A stretch of DNA of 36,814 nt from Flavobacteriales bacterium (GTDB lineage: Bacteria > Bacteroidota > Bacteroidia > Flavobacteriales > UBA1820). Shown here piece after piece: positions 15,330 to 24,658 of this stretch (within the stretch, counting starts at the first letter, position 1; each line of letters begins with the position of its first letter). The notes below the pieces were generated by a model. That model saw nothing but the letters and a program-made list of their open reading frames with translations. It searched no databases and was not told the origin of the DNA. Where the stretch lies: the NCBI GenBank assembly GCA_017537565.1, contig JAFYKQ010000108.1:1-36814 (forward strand). Direction: 5' to 3'. The position numbers and the translations under genes were made by a program.

Positions 15330-17186
15330 ATGTTAGAGACTACCACCAAAGTAAAAGAATTGGAAAAAGTAGTTATCCGTTTTTCTGGCGACTCTGGCGA
15401 CGGAATGCAGCTAGTGGGTAATATGTTTTCCAATCTTTCGGCTTTCATAGGTAACGGAATATCTACATTCCCAGACTATCCAGCCGAAGTACGTGCTCCT
15501 AAGGGAACTCTTTCAGGAGTGTCTGGTTTCCAAGTCCATTTGGGAGCCAAAAGCGTTTACACACCAGGAGACAAGGCAGACGTTCTGGTTGCTATGAACC
15601 CTGCTGCTCTTAAAGTAAACGTAAACAACATCAAAAAGAACGCTGTGGTTATCTATGACACAGACTCTTTTGCCAAAAGCGACCTAGACAAAGCTCTCTT
15701 TACTACTGCCGACCCATTTGAAGAATTGGGATTGGGTAGTGTACAGCAGGTGCCAGTGCCTATGACAACTATGGTTAAAAGTGCTGTAGAAGGTACAGGT
15801 ATGGATCCAAAAGCTGCTATGAAGAGCAAAAATATGTTTGCTTTGGGATTGGTATGCTGGTTGTTTGACCGTCCACTAGAGCGTGCGATACGTATGTTGG
15901 AAAACAAGTTTGGTAAGAAACCTACGGTTCTTGAAGCCAATATCAAAGTCCTTACAGACGGTTACAACTATGGTAACAATATCCACGCCAGTGTATCTAC
16001 ATTCCGTATAGAAGGTCACGCTTCTCGCCCTGGTACATATATGGACGTGAATGGTAACAAGGCTACGGCTCTAGGTCTAGTAGCAGCTGCCGAAAAGAGC
16101 GGTCTGCCACTATTCCTGGGTAGTTATCCTATCACCCCTGCTACAGATATCCTTCACGAACTGGCAAAACTTAAAAACCTGAATGTTAAGACTGTACAGG
16201 CCGAAGACGAAATAGCAGGTGTATGTACAGCGATAGGTGCTTCGTTTGCGGGACGTTTGGCTGTAACTAGCACATCGGGTCCTGGTCTAGCTCTTAAGAG
16301 CGAGGCGATAGGTCTAGCAGTGATGGCAGAACTTCCACTGGTTATAATAGACGTACAGCGTGGTGGACCATCTACTGGTCTTCCTACCAAGAGCGAACAG
16401 ACAGACCTGCTTCAGGCGCTTTATGGACGTAACGGTGAAAGCCCAGTAGTTGTTCTTTCGGCCGCTACACCATCAGACTGTTTTGATATGGCATACATGG
16501 CCTCTAAGATAGCTCTGGAACATATGACTCCTGTTATATTGCTTACAGATGCCTTCATAGCCAATGGTTCATCGGCTTGGCGTATTCCAGAAATGAATGA
16601 ATTCCCAGAAATCAAGCCAAACTATGTAAAACCAGAAATGCTGGAAGAAGGCTGGAAACCATACAAACGCGACGAAGAGACAAAGGTGCGTTACTGGGCG
16701 GTTCCAGGTATGGAAGGATTTATGCACCGTTTGGGAGGTCTAGAAAAAGATTACAACACTAGTGCTATATCTACGGGTGCTGCCAACCACCAGAAGATGG
16801 TAGATACACGCCGCGAAAAGATAGCTCGTGTGGCAGACTCTATCCCTGCACTGGAAGTGATGGGAGAAAAAGATTCAGACCTGCTGGTAGTTTCTTGGGG
16901 TGGTTCATTCGGTCACGTTTATGAGGCTGTGGAAGAGATGAACGCACAGGGTAAAAAAGTGGCTATGGCTCACTTTAACTACATCAACCCTCTACCTGCC
17001 AATGCAGAAGAAATCCTTAAATCATATAAGAAGGTTATCGTTTGCGAACAGAACGACGGCCAGTTTGCAGGTTATCTGCGTATGAAGATAGACGGTCTTA
17101 CTCCACTACAATTCAACCGTGTAGAAGGTCAGCCTTTCAAAGTAGCAGATTTGGTAGAATGTTTCACTAAACTTTTGGAGGAATAA
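15330..17186 (+). CDS. korA: 2-oxoacid:ferredoxin oxidoreductase, fused gamma-alpha subunit
   Basis: With the beta subunit this enzyme oxidises a 2-oxoacid, most likely 2-oxoglutarate, to the acyl-CoA and passes electrons to ferredoxin. It replaces the 2-oxoglutarate dehydrogenase complex and is O2-sensitive in many relatives. The 618 residues comprise a gamma domain (about 12-195; RFSGDSGDGMQLVGN and FPDYPAEVRAPKGTLSGVSGFQ) and an alpha domain starting near 232, with the substrate motif GSYPITPATD (about 263-272), TSTSGPGLALKSE and VQRGGPSTGLPTKSEQ. A transketolase-C-like domain ends the chain (EQNDGQFAGYLR). Four bases separate its stop from korB. Other 2-oxoacids cannot be excluded from sequence. 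Confidence 0.92.
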   Translation: MLETTTKVKELEKVVIRFSGDSGDGMQLVGNMFSNLSAFIGNGISTFPDYPAEVRAPKGTLSGVSGFQVHLGAKSVYTPGDKADVLVAMNPAALKVNVNNIKKNAVVIYDTDSFAKSDLDKALFTTADPFEELGLGSVQQVPVPMTTMVKSAVEGTGMDPKAAMKSKNMFALGLVCWLFDRPLERAIRMLENKFGKKPTVLEANIKVLTDGYNYGNNIHASVSTFRIEGHASRPGTYMDVNGNKATALGLVAAAEKSGLPLFLGSYPITPATDILHELAKLKNLNVKTVQAEDEIAGVCTAIGASFAGRLAVTSTSGPGLALKSEAIGLAVMAELPLVIIDVQRGGPSTGLPTKSEQTDLLQALYGRNGESPVVVLSAATPSDCFDMAYMASKIALEHMTPVILLTDAFIANGSSAWRIPEMNEFPEIKPNYVKPEMLEEGWKPYKRDEETKVRYWAVPGMEGFMHRLGGLEKDYNTSAISTGAANHQKMVDTRREKIARVADSIPALEVMGEKDSDLLVVSWGGSFGHVYEAVEEMNAQGKKVAMAHFNYINPLPANAEEILKSYKKVIVCEQNDGQFAGYLRMKIDGLTPLQFNRVEGQPFKVADLVECFTKLLEE

Positions 17187-17190
17187 TAAG

Positions 17191-18216
17191 ATGAGCGAAA
17201 AACAATATACAGCAAAAGACTTTAAGAGCGACCAGTATGTACGTTGGTGCCCAGGTTGTGGCGACCACGCGGTGATAAACAGCCTCCAAAAAGCTATGGC
17301 CGAACTAGGTGTTGCTCCTCACGATACGGTGGTTATATCTGGTATCGGTTGTTCTTCACGTCTTCCTTACTATATGGGAACATATGGTTTCCATACGATA
17401 CACGGTCGTGGTGCAGCGATAGCAACGGGTGTTAAAACAGCCAATCCTGCTCTTACCGTATGGCAAGTAACGGGTGATGGTGACTGTATGGCGATAGGTG
17501 GTAACCACTTTATACATTCGGTACGTAGAAATGTGGACCTTAACATCTTGCTTATGAATAACAAGATTTACGGTCTTACAAAGGGTCAATACTCTCCTAC
17601 ATCGGCACGTGGATTTGTGTCTAAATCTTCGCCATATGGTACGGTAGAAGACCCATTTATTCCAGCAGAATTGACACTGGGTGCCCGTGGTAATTTCTTT
17701 GCTCGTAGTATAGACAATGACCTAGCTACTAGTAAAGATGTGATACTGGCTGCTGCACAGCACAAGGGAGCATCGGTGGTAGAGATGTTGGTTAACTGTG
17801 TTATCTTTAACGATGGTGTACACTTGTGTGTGACAGACCGTGAGATACGTGCCGAACGCACTATTATCCTACGCCACGGCGAAAAGATGATATTTGGTAA
17901 AGAACAGAACAAGGGTCTGGTACTGGACGGCTACAAACTGAAAGCTGTAACGATAGGTGAGGACGGCTACACGATGGACGATGTACTGGTACATGATGCA
18001 CACTGCAAGGACAACTCTATGCACTTTAAGCTTGCGATGATGGGTTGCACGGGCGAAGACGATGGTCTTCCAGTGGCACTGGGTATCATACGTTGTGTAG
18101 ATGCTCCTACATATGACGAGTGTGTGGAAGCACAGGTAGAAGAGGTAAAAGCTCAGAAATCTGCTCATACACTACGCGAATTCCTATTGCAGGGAGAGAC
18201 TTGGGAAGTGAAATAA
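17191..18216 (+). CDS. korB: 2-oxoacid:ferredoxin oxidoreductase beta subunit
   Basis: The 341-residue subunit binds thiamine diphosphate and a [4Fe-4S] cluster and forms the active site with KorA. WCPGCGDHAV (19-28) gives Cys20 and Cys23 of the cluster, and GIGCSSRLPYY near 52-60 gives another Cys. The TPP signature is GDGDCMAIGGNHF (about 94-106) closed by LLMNNKIYGLTKGQ; a fourth cluster Cys fits VNCVIFND. No separate ferredoxin-like delta subunit follows, so a free ferredoxin should accept the electrons. It is followed by a perfect terminator hairpin. Confidence 0.94.
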   Translation: MSEKQYTAKDFKSDQYVRWCPGCGDHAVINSLQKAMAELGVAPHDTVVISGIGCSSRLPYYMGTYGFHTIHGRGAAIATGVKTANPALTVWQVTGDGDCMAIGGNHFIHSVRRNVDLNILLMNNKIYGLTKGQYSPTSARGFVSKSSPYGTVEDPFIPAELTLGARGNFFARSIDNDLATSKDVILAAAQHKGASVVEMLVNCVIFNDGVHLCVTDREIRAERTIILRHGEKMIFGKEQNKGLVLDGYKLKAVTIGEDGYTMDDVLVHDAHCKDNSMHFKLAMMGCTGEDDGLPVALGIIRCVDAPTYDECVEAQVEEVKAQKSAHTLREFLLQGETWEVK

Positions 18217-18235
18217 TACACGCTCCTATATATGC

Positions 18236-18267
18236 AAATAGGCGTCCCCCGCGGGGGACGCCTATTT
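18236..18267. terminator. bidirectional terminator after korB
   Basis: This is a perfect palindrome: AAATAGGCGTCCCC pairs with GGGGACGCCTATTT across a CGCG centre. T-rich on the plus side and A-rich on the other, it can stop korB and the convergent gene ending at 18287. Confidence 0.9.
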
Positions 18268-18286
18268 TATTTACAGTATATGAATT

Positions 18287-19921
18287 TTACCAGTCTATGT
18301 CTTCAGACCACATAGCACGTATCTCTATGAGGTCTTTCATATATTTTATGCGTTCTGGTTGTTGCTGTTTCATATAATCTACCGTATCCCATTTTCCATT
18401 GCCATTAGCATCAAAAATGATACGCAGGTAGTATTTGTCGGGCGGTAGAATGTCAAACGTAACACTTCCCGCCTTGCGTAATACTTTTTCGCGTACCACT
18501 TCGCTTTTCGTTGAGTTCATCAGTTGGAATATCATAGGATACTGGTCAAATGACACAGGATTAATTCTTAAATCTCCGTAATCATCACGCGTGTGAGTCG
18601 TGATAACACGTGTAAGAGTATCTCTCGTGTTCTCTCCCAGTATGCTGGTAAAGGCTTCGGGAAGGATTTGAAGAGCATATTTTGCACCCGGTTTTTGAGT
18701 GAAGATGATATCGGCACCGTGCATCGTACTATCTACCTTTACTTCAAAAGGAACAGGTACGCTGTCTTTATCTATCGTAAGTGAAATGGCAGATGCATTG
18801 ACCTCCATTATAGGCTTTGTGGCTCGTATTTTGATGTCTTCATACATATGTATAGAACTACCGGCCATTCTCACTACAAAGTCTGGGTCTGATGCCTTAC
18901 GGATTTTGGCATTGATAGTGTCTGTAACTTCGCCTCCTTTCTTTACATAGAAAACTATCGAGTCTTTTTCATCGGCACTGGACCAATATGACAACGTGTC
19001 TCTGTCACTGGAATAGATGAACAAGTCTTTCTCGCCTTCGGGTAGTGCAGGCAGTATGCGTTCTATCGTATGTTCTTCTGTAAACCCGTTCAATGCTATC
19101 TTTATACAGCCCTTCTGTACATTGGCAGGAGAATAAATCTTGTATGGAAGAACACCCATCGCCGTACGCAATAGATAGCCTTTCTCTCCATTGGCGGTAG
19201 AATCCAGCACTATCGTACGAGGAAAAAATGCTATCTTATCCCTATGTGGGTCATATACCTTATTGCCACCCTCATCTACCAATGCAAAGAGCTTATATTC
19301 CCCAGGTGTGATATTATCTATGCGGAATGTACTGTCTTTGTCTGAAAGATTTGTAATGTAGAGAGGACGTTCCTTAAATACCGTCGAGTCTGTATATGTA
19401 GAATCTACACGATAGAGCAGGATAGATGTCTTCGGGTCAAATTTATCACCCTGTGCATCTTCCACCACACCTCCTATCACCAGTGAATCTATCTTGTCTC
19501 CCGTAGAGAACACGTACTTGAAATTTGGCAGCGTATTGTTTTCATTGTAGTCTGCTATACTACTACCAAAGTTTATGGTATATGTCGTGTTTGGTTCTAG
19601 TTCTACTTTGGATAAATCTATCGTCAGCTCCTTGGAGGGCATTGCAGACGTAGGCTTGATATGATCCAGCAGATCAAGATGTGGAGATACGATGAGGTTC
19701 TTGTTAAGGTCGTTGAATTTTATTCGTTCGTTGAAGATGACTGTTATCTTACGCTCAGAAAAATTGGTCGTGCCGTTTTCGGGACTGTACATAAGAGGCA
19801 CAGGAGGTATGCGGTCTGTGTAGCCGCCAGTAGGTGTCCCCACCGATGCACAAGCATATATAAACCCTGTCGTTATAATCGACATTAGGCCCCAGATAAT
19901 CGAGTGTTTTTTCATCTTCAT
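18287..19921 (-). CDS. Ig-like domain (Big_5) lipoprotein
   Basis: The 544-residue lipoprotein (lipobox IYAC, Cys24) carries the sequence start typical of a Bacteroidota family: GTPTGGYTDRIPPVPLMYSPENGTTNFSERKITVIFNE, that is, a Ser/Gly linker then a Big_5 Ig-like domain (about 36-135, ending with FKYVFSTGDKIDSL). The middle has a carboxypeptidase-regulatory-like segment (ITPGEYKLFALVDEGGNKVYD, about 210-235), and near the end a similar PPDKYYLRIIFDANGNGKWDT unit. The protein is expected in the outer-membrane or periplasmic envelope. No enzymatic site is visible. It starts 12 bases after the DUF4837 gene and is the last gene of that operon. Confidence 0.85.
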   Translation of the reverse strand: MKMKKHSIIWGLMSIITTGFIYACASVGTPTGGYTDRIPPVPLMYSPENGTTNFSERKITVIFNERIKFNDLNKNLIVSPHLDLLDHIKPTSAMPSKELTIDLSKVELEPNTTYTINFGSSIADYNENNTLPNFKYVFSTGDKIDSLVIGGVVEDAQGDKFDPKTSILLYRVDSTYTDSTVFKERPLYITNLSDKDSTFRIDNITPGEYKLFALVDEGGNKVYDPHRDKIAFFPRTIVLDSTANGEKGYLLRTAMGVLPYKIYSPANVQKGCIKIALNGFTEEHTIERILPALPEGEKDLFIYSSDRDTLSYWSSADEKDSIVFYVKKGGEVTDTINAKIRKASDPDFVVRMAGSSIHMYEDIKIRATKPIMEVNASAISLTIDKDSVPVPFEVKVDSTMHGADIIFTQKPGAKYALQILPEAFTSILGENTRDTLTRVITTHTRDDYGDLRINPVSFDQYPMIFQLMNSTKSEVVREKVLRKAGSVTFDILPPDKYYLRIIFDANGNGKWDTVDYMKQQQPERIKYMKDLIEIRAMWSEDIDW

Positions 19922-19933
19922 ATAATAAACGTA

Positions 19934-20941
19934 TTATCTTCCAGATATCTGGAATGTTTTAAGGAGAGCTTCCAGTTCAAATATGTATTGTGATTTATCC
20001 TGTGATGGGAAATATACAAAACCATCTATACCATAGATAGTATTGGTCTGGTCGTCCCACATAGTGTAGTTTATAAAAGGACCTCCCATAAAATCACCCT
20101 CGGTACGCCATAGACCGCGACTTTCAATAGCAAACATATCCCCCAGTTCTGTCTCTACCGATAGCGGATAATAATTCTTTTCTATTTCCATATATGAGCC
20201 GGCCATCTGTCCGTGAACATATTTTTTGGTGATAGAATCGCGTAATGATATCTGGTCTATGTAGGAATCATCATCATTTATAGGATATTTGTAGATGAGG
20301 ATGTTTACCGTTCCCAGGTGTTTGCCTTTCTTTATGTCCTTGAGTAGCCATACAAAATCCTCGTGGGCCATCACAGGGCGATAGTAATTTGGTATGGTCA
20401 TCTTCACGCCAAGGTCATCTACATATTTTATACGCGAATGTGCTATACGAGATAATTTGTGTTGCAGTGTTGCGATGTCTGCGTCTAGGAATTTGCGTAT
20501 GATTTCATCTGAACGACCTTGCAGTATTTTACGCAGGTCCATATAGTCGTTTACCTTTATGCTCACTATCTGTTGAGGAGCGGCATATACGTTACGAGCG
20601 TTTTTAATCTCGGGTATGCTGTCTGTCTTATCTACAAAAACAAGACTATGATGAGCCTGATACAGATTGTTGAAGTTTGTCGCAGGAATGATATAGAGTT
20701 TGGTCTCGTTTTCAGCTTGTGGCATGCCGTATAGAGCAGGAGAGAGTTCTTCCTCTAATACAGCACTCAAACTATCACTGAATAGTTCGTTGGCTACGAC
20801 AGCCACTATCTCACGAGGCCCTCCCGTAGAAGGTACTTTACCTGGCACAGCTCCTGGGGCAGATGGACTGCTGGAACTGCCTCCGCAAGAAAACAACACT
20901 GGTAACAGTGAGATGATAGTAAGTAGGGTTCTTGTCTTCAT
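19934..20941 (-). CDS. DUF4837 family lipoprotein
   Basis: The 335-residue lipoprotein has signal MKTRTLLTIISLLPVLFSC (Cys19), followed by a Ser/Gly/Pro-rich tether of about 25 residues. DUF4837 marks are REIVAVVANELFSDSL at the start of the domain, the central QQIVSIKV region, and the C-terminal ESRGLWRTEGDFMGGPFINYTMWD followed by GIDGFVYFPSQDKSQYIFELEALLKTF. The family is restricted to Bacteroidota and its role is not known to me. It lies between a lytic transglycosylase and the Ig-like lipoprotein, suggesting an envelope function. Confidence 0.88.
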   Translation of the reverse strand: MKTRTLLTIISLLPVLFSCGGSSSSPSAPGAVPGKVPSTGGPREIVAVVANELFSDSLSAVLEEELSPALYGMPQAENETKLYIIPATNFNNLYQAHHSLVFVDKTDSIPEIKNARNVYAAPQQIVSIKVNDYMDLRKILQGRSDEIIRKFLDADIATLQHKLSRIAHSRIKYVDDLGVKMTIPNYYRPVMAHEDFVWLLKDIKKGKHLGTVNILIYKYPINDDDSYIDQISLRDSITKKYVHGQMAGSYMEIEKNYYPLSVETELGDMFAIESRGLWRTEGDFMGGPFINYTMWDDQTNTIYGIDGFVYFPSQDKSQYIFELEALLKTFQISGR

Positions 20942-20980
20942 GATGATTAAAAATTAAATGGTTTCATATTGAGCCGTGTT

Positions 20981-22333
20981 TTAACGGCGTGGATATATGG
21001 TAAGTCGTTGTCCTATTCTCAGATTGGTGGATTTAAGGTTGTTCCACTTCTGGATATTGCGTACACTCACTCCATAGCGTACAGCCAGTCGTGATAGTGT
21101 GTCGCCGCTTTTCACTCGATATACTATACTGCCATTAGGGCCTTCTTCGGCACCTATACGGTATGTAAGAGTCTTTTTGAGAGCCTCTTCTTTCTCGCGA
21201 GCTTCGGCATAGATGTTTTCTTCTATCGAGACGTAATTTATAGCTTTTTCGGTAGGTAGAATGATAGAATAATTTTTGGCCGTAGAATATGGAATAGCTC
21301 CCAGTTTGAATTGAGGGTTGAGGAACTGCAATTCTTCTTTTGGCATATCCAGTTTTTCTGCCAGCATATCAAACGAGACCAGTTGTTTTACCGCGATGGT
21401 GTCTGTCGTCTGGTGTACCACAGCTGGGACTTCGGGTACTATGCCGTGATGACGGTAATAATTCATCACATAGTTGGCAGCTATAAATGCTGCTACATAG
21501 TTACGAGTCTCACGAGGCATATATGCTCTTACTTTCCAGAAATTGCGTTCGCCGCCGCTGCGAGCTATTGCCTTGCGTACATTGCCGCTACCGTAGTTAT
21601 AAGCAGCCAGTGCCAGATTCCAATCGCCAAACATATCATAAAGAGCTCTCAGGAGTCTGGCGGCAGAATGTGTGGATTTGACAGGGTCAAATCTTTCGTC
21701 CACATAGGAATCTATACGCAATCCATACATACGCCCCGATGTGAGCATAAACTGCCAAAGCCCACTGGCTCCCACACGGCTACGGGCACGAGGGTTAAAT
21801 GCCGATTCTATAACCACCAGATGTTTCAGTTCCAATGGGACACCGTAACTCTCCAATATCTGGTCTATAAAACGATAGTAGTAAAATGAAAGACCTATCA
21901 TACGTGCTACCGATGAACGACGTTGTCCTAGATACATATTGATATAACGGCGTACCTCGGGATTAAATTCCAGTAGCATAGGCGAGTGTGCGTCCAGATG
22001 TTCCAGACGTTTGTGAATGATGGAGTCGTGTACCGCTGTTATCTCACTATCATTTACCTCTATGGTATCCATAAGGGATATACTCTCATACGTCTGCCAA
22101 GAAAAGACGTCTTGCAGCATCTCTCGGTCGTCTTCTATGATGATTATTTCGCCTTCTTCTTTCTGGTCGCTGGCGGCAGGGCGTGCGTGTACTGGAATAG
22201 ATAGTTCCAGGTCATAGATAGTAAGTAGGCTATCGGGTATTTCGGTGGTATTACCCACAGGAGTGCCATATAGCACTATTTGAGAAATAATAAATGATAT
22301 AAAAAATGATATGTGTTTTATTTTCAGTGTCAT
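20981..22333 (-). CDS. membrane-bound lytic murein transglycosylase with LysM (MltD-like)
   Basis: The 450-residue protein cleaves the beta-1,4 bond between MurNAc and GlcNAc in peptidoglycan, leaving 1,6-anhydro ends. The signal peptide is MTLKIKHISFFISFIISQIVLYG; the ATG at 22333 is chosen over upstream ATGs because it gives this signal and leaves room for the promoter box at 22391. The SLT domain (about 140-290) has the catalytic Glu176 in VVIESAFNPRARSRVGASGLWQFM and the AYNYGSGNVRKAI and NYVAAFIAA segments. One LysM domain closes the chain (YRVKSGDTLSRLAVRYGVSVRNIQKWN). It heads an operon with the two lipoproteins. Confidence 0.92.
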   Translation of the reverse strand: MTLKIKHISFFISFIISQIVLYGTPVGNTTEIPDSLLTIYDLELSIPVHARPAASDQKEEGEIIIIEDDREMLQDVFSWQTYESISLMDTIEVNDSEITAVHDSIIHKRLEHLDAHSPMLLEFNPEVRRYINMYLGQRRSSVARMIGLSFYYYRFIDQILESYGVPLELKHLVVIESAFNPRARSRVGASGLWQFMLTSGRMYGLRIDSYVDERFDPVKSTHSAARLLRALYDMFGDWNLALAAYNYGSGNVRKAIARSGGERNFWKVRAYMPRETRNYVAAFIAANYVMNYYRHHGIVPEVPAVVHQTTDTIAVKQLVSFDMLAEKLDMPKEELQFLNPQFKLGAIPYSTAKNYSIILPTEKAINYVSIEENIYAEAREKEEALKKTLTYRIGAEEGPNGSIVYRVKSGDTLSRLAVRYGVSVRNIQKWNNLKSTNLRIGQRLTIYPRR

Positions 22334-22390
22334 AATTCCAATGATAGAATGTCCCATTAGGGGATAATGCGGTATTATAATTATAAGGTA

Positions 22391-22398
22391 CAAAAATA
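22391..22398 (-). promoter_or_regulatory. -7 box of the mltD-like operon
   Basis: The minus strand reads TATTTTTG, a full match. The -33 region is AT-rich without a clear TTTG. The leader to the ATG at 22333 would be about 50 bases. Confidence 0.5.
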
Positions 22399-22417
22399 GG
22401 TATTTATCTTGTAAATA

Positions 22418-22450
22418 AAAAAATAAACTACCCTGCTATGGAGGTAGTTT
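22418..22450 (-). terminator. terminator of the GT9 gene
   Basis: On the minus strand AAACTACC (complement of 22443-22450) pairs with GGTAGTTT (complement of 22425-22432) across a ten-base loop and is followed by ATTTTTT. It lies 21 bases past the GT9 stop. Confidence 0.8.
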
Positions 22451-22470
22451 AAATGATATTTAACAGATTA

Positions 22471-23505
22471 TTATAGCGTGGATAGGATTTTTTCTGTGAT
22501 GGTAGTAGGTGTTATACGTTTCATACATTCGTATGTGCCATAACGGCAGGGCTTCTTGCCAAAGGCGTGGCAAGGACGACACGCCATATCATTTATTTCT
22601 ATGACGTCTTCCACACTCTGTCCATATCCCATAAATCCACCGAAGCGATGTGTAGCTCCCCATATGCTTATAACGCGAGTGCCTACCATACTACACAGGT
22701 GCATATTGGCACTATCCATAGATACCATAACGTCCAAGTGGGACATAAGAGATAGTTCTTCCCCTAGTGTGAGTCTGCCTGCTACACATATTACATTGGG
22801 TAGTGAGGCGACCCATTGTTCCAGTATAGTGGCTTCTTCTCCTTTTGCTCCTACTAGTACCACCTGTATGTCTTCCCTCCCTGATAGGTGTTCCACTACT
22901 TCCCGCATCTTTCCCAGTGGGTATGTCTTGCCTTTGTGCTGAGAGAACGGAGCTATACCTACGCTATATTTAGCGTGAGGAATAAATCCTGTTTTACGTG
23001 TTATGGAGGGCGAAAAAGGCAATTTTTTTATTCCATACTCACGGTCCAGATGTAATTTGAATCCACAACGACGGAATACATCGGCATAGCGTTCTGGTAT
23101 GGCACGTAAAGGGCGTTTGTTTATTCCTTCCTTTGTGAGTTCGTGGCGAGCCTTACGTCCTTTATTCATAGAGTAAACAGGTATAAACCTCGCCATAGCA
23201 TACAGCCTGAATATAAAAGTGCGTAGTACGCTATGAAGGTCTATAAAGACATCTATTTCCTCTTCAGATGCTGTGATGGCTTCTTTAAATAGTCTGTATA
23301 GTCCTGTTACACCTTTGTGTATGTCATTGAGATATGCAGGTACAAACGTAAGACGTTCTATCCCTTCAAAAAGTGGAGCAAAACGAGCTTGTGATACATA
23401 AGTGATACATACATCTGTATTCTGATGTAGAAAACAACGCACCACAGGTACAGTCATAGCCACGTCTCCAAATGCCGAAAATCTCGCTACCAACAAACGC
23501 TTCAT
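22471..23505 (-). CDS. family 9 glycosyltransferase (heptosyltransferase-like)
   Basis: The 344-residue GT9 enzyme probably adds an ADP-heptose or similar sugar to the LPS/lipid A core at the cytoplasmic face. The start ATG at 23505 gives the family's usual first strand MKRLLVARFSAFGDVAMTVP. The C-terminal half shows APFSQHKGKTYPL, VVLVGAKGEE and DSANMHLCSMVGTRVISIWGATHRFGGFMGYG, which form the nucleotide-sugar site. A Cys-rich tail (CRPCHAFGKKPCRYGTYEC) is common in Bacteroidota GT9 proteins. It follows the DUF4254 gene by 28 bases, a pairing often seen in this phylum. The exact donor sugar is not readable. Confidence 0.9.
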   Translation of the reverse strand: MKRLLVARFSAFGDVAMTVPVVRCFLHQNTDVCITYVSQARFAPLFEGIERLTFVPAYLNDIHKGVTGLYRLFKEAITASEEEIDVFIDLHSVLRTFIFRLYAMARFIPVYSMNKGRKARHELTKEGINKRPLRAIPERYADVFRRCGFKLHLDREYGIKKLPFSPSITRKTGFIPHAKYSVGIAPFSQHKGKTYPLGKMREVVEHLSGREDIQVVLVGAKGEEATILEQWVASLPNVICVAGRLTLGEELSLMSHLDVMVSMDSANMHLCSMVGTRVISIWGATHRFGGFMGYGQSVEDVIEINDMACRPCHAFGKKPCRYGTYECMKRITPTTITEKILSTL

Positions 23506-23533
23506 AGTTATATGCCAGATGTGTGAGCCAGGA

Positions 23534-24133
23534 TTATACCTTTCCGTATAGTTCTGGGTTAAGCGAAGGGTCATTGTACATTTTCATCTGTTTATAGACC
23601 TTCATATATTTTTCTCCGCGAGATATCTGTTCCAGTAGGGTGTCTATGGCACAAGATAGGTCTGTGCGTTGGGAGAGGAGTACGTCCAGTTTTGATTGGC
23701 AAGAAGCTATGTGTTCCTGTGATGCATCTGTTCTTTCTACCTGTTCACGCATATGGTATATTTTAAGAGCCAGTATAGAAAGTCTATCTATCGCCCAAGC
23801 AGGACTTTCGGTATTTATGGTGGCACTGTTTACTGTTTTGATGTCTTTGAAAAGGTTTAGGTAGTAGCTGTCTATGTATTCTACCATATCTGTGCGGTCT
23901 TGGTTGGAGCGGTCTATGCGACGTTTGATGCCAAGAGCTATGCTAGGGTCTATGTTTTCACGACGAATGATGTCTTCCAGATGCCACTGTACTGTATCTA
24001 TCTGGCATTTGGCATATAGTAGATGAGATAGTTCGTTGGCTGGGTATGGGTTGTTTATAGGGGAGTCAACGCTGTCCTGTATGTGGTAATCCTCTATGCA
24101 CTTGTCAAAGACTTGGTTGAATAGTTTGGTCAT
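23534..24133 (-). CDS. DUF4254 family protein
   Basis: The 199-residue, mostly helical cytoplasmic protein matches the DUF4254 pattern: YPANELSHLLYAKCQIDTVQWHLEDIIRR (30-58), then an IDRSNQDRTDMVEYID segment, INTESPAWAIDRLSILALKIYHMREQ (106-131) and a closing coiled coil ending EKYMKVYKQMKMYNDPSLNPELYGK. The biochemical role is unknown, but DUF4254 genes regularly precede GT9 glycosyltransferases in Bacteroidota, as here. No convincing promoter was found in the 140-base gap upstream. Confidence 0.88.
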   Translation of the reverse strand: MTKLFNQVFDKCIEDYHIQDSVDSPINNPYPANELSHLLYAKCQIDTVQWHLEDIIRRENIDPSIALGIKRRIDRSNQDRTDMVEYIDSYYLNLFKDIKTVNSATINTESPAWAIDRLSILALKIYHMREQVERTDASQEHIASCQSKLDVLLSQRTDLSCAIDTLLEQISRGEKYMKVYKQMKMYNDPSLNPELYGKV

Positions 24134-24273
24134 TGTATGATTTGCTTATGTAATAAATAAAGATAGCATTTAATATAAAAATATAGAGTTAATCGATAGT
24201 TAAATATAGAAGATGAGAAAATATATAAACTCTTTTTCTCTAATTTCATACACGTAAATTAACCCAGACCTTT

Positions 24274-24597
24274 ATGAATAAAAACCAATATCTCGTCTTG
24301 AGAGCGATAAAAGATTTTGTAAATGCTCACGGTGGGCAATTACCTTCCTTTTATATAGGAGTGACAGATAATCCTATATCTATGTTGCGTTTTCACGGTG
24401 TAAAACTCCATAGGGAAGGTGATAATATAGTAAGCGAAAACACTGTGGCAGGGACTTGGTCTCTACCAAATGAGGTGGAAGCCCGCGAATTGAGGGCTTA
24501 TATGGCAGGAAAGGGAATGTCTGGAAGATTGGGTGGAACGCGTGCGGTAAGCACATATGTTTACTGTTATAAAATAACCCCCGAAACACGACAATAG
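24274..24597 (+). CDS. small unknown protein, possibly GIY-YIG-like
   Basis: The 107-residue product has no signal peptide. SFYIGVTDNPISMLRFHGVKL (25-45) resembles the YIG strand and Arg-containing helix of GIY-YIG-type small proteins ('YIGxTxDPxxRL'), and the end has GGTRAVSTYVYCYKI, similar to a GG(G)-x-STYVYAY closing strand. The first GIY half and a clear catalytic Glu arrangement are not obvious (VEARELRAY contains candidates), so nuclease activity is doubtful. It stands alone, divergent from DUF4254 and convergent with the amidase gene. The family hint is weak and should be tested. Confidence 0.65.
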   Translation: MNKNQYLVLRAIKDFVNAHGGQLPSFYIGVTDNPISMLRFHGVKLHREGDNIVSENTVAGTWSLPNEVEARELRAYMAGKGMSGRLGGTRAVSTYVYCYKITPETRQ

Positions 24598-24615
24598 TTG
24601 GCCGTAAGGTGAGTA

Positions 24616-24658
24616 AACATCACGCTCCCCAGGGGAGCGATATAGAACGGGAGATGTT
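24616..24658. terminator. hairpin between convergent genes
   Basis: CGCTCCCC-A-GGGGAGCG (24623-24639) is a perfect dyad nested in AACATC / GATGTT (24616-24621 with 24653-24658). It lies in the 59 bases between two converging genes and is likely a shared terminator, although no strong U-run follows. Confidence 0.55.

Noticed and set aside
21311-21889. Plus-strand 192-codon open frame inside the lytic transglycosylase gene
   Set aside because: Opposite a gene with an intact SLT active site; His/Tyr/Cys-rich translation without homology signal.
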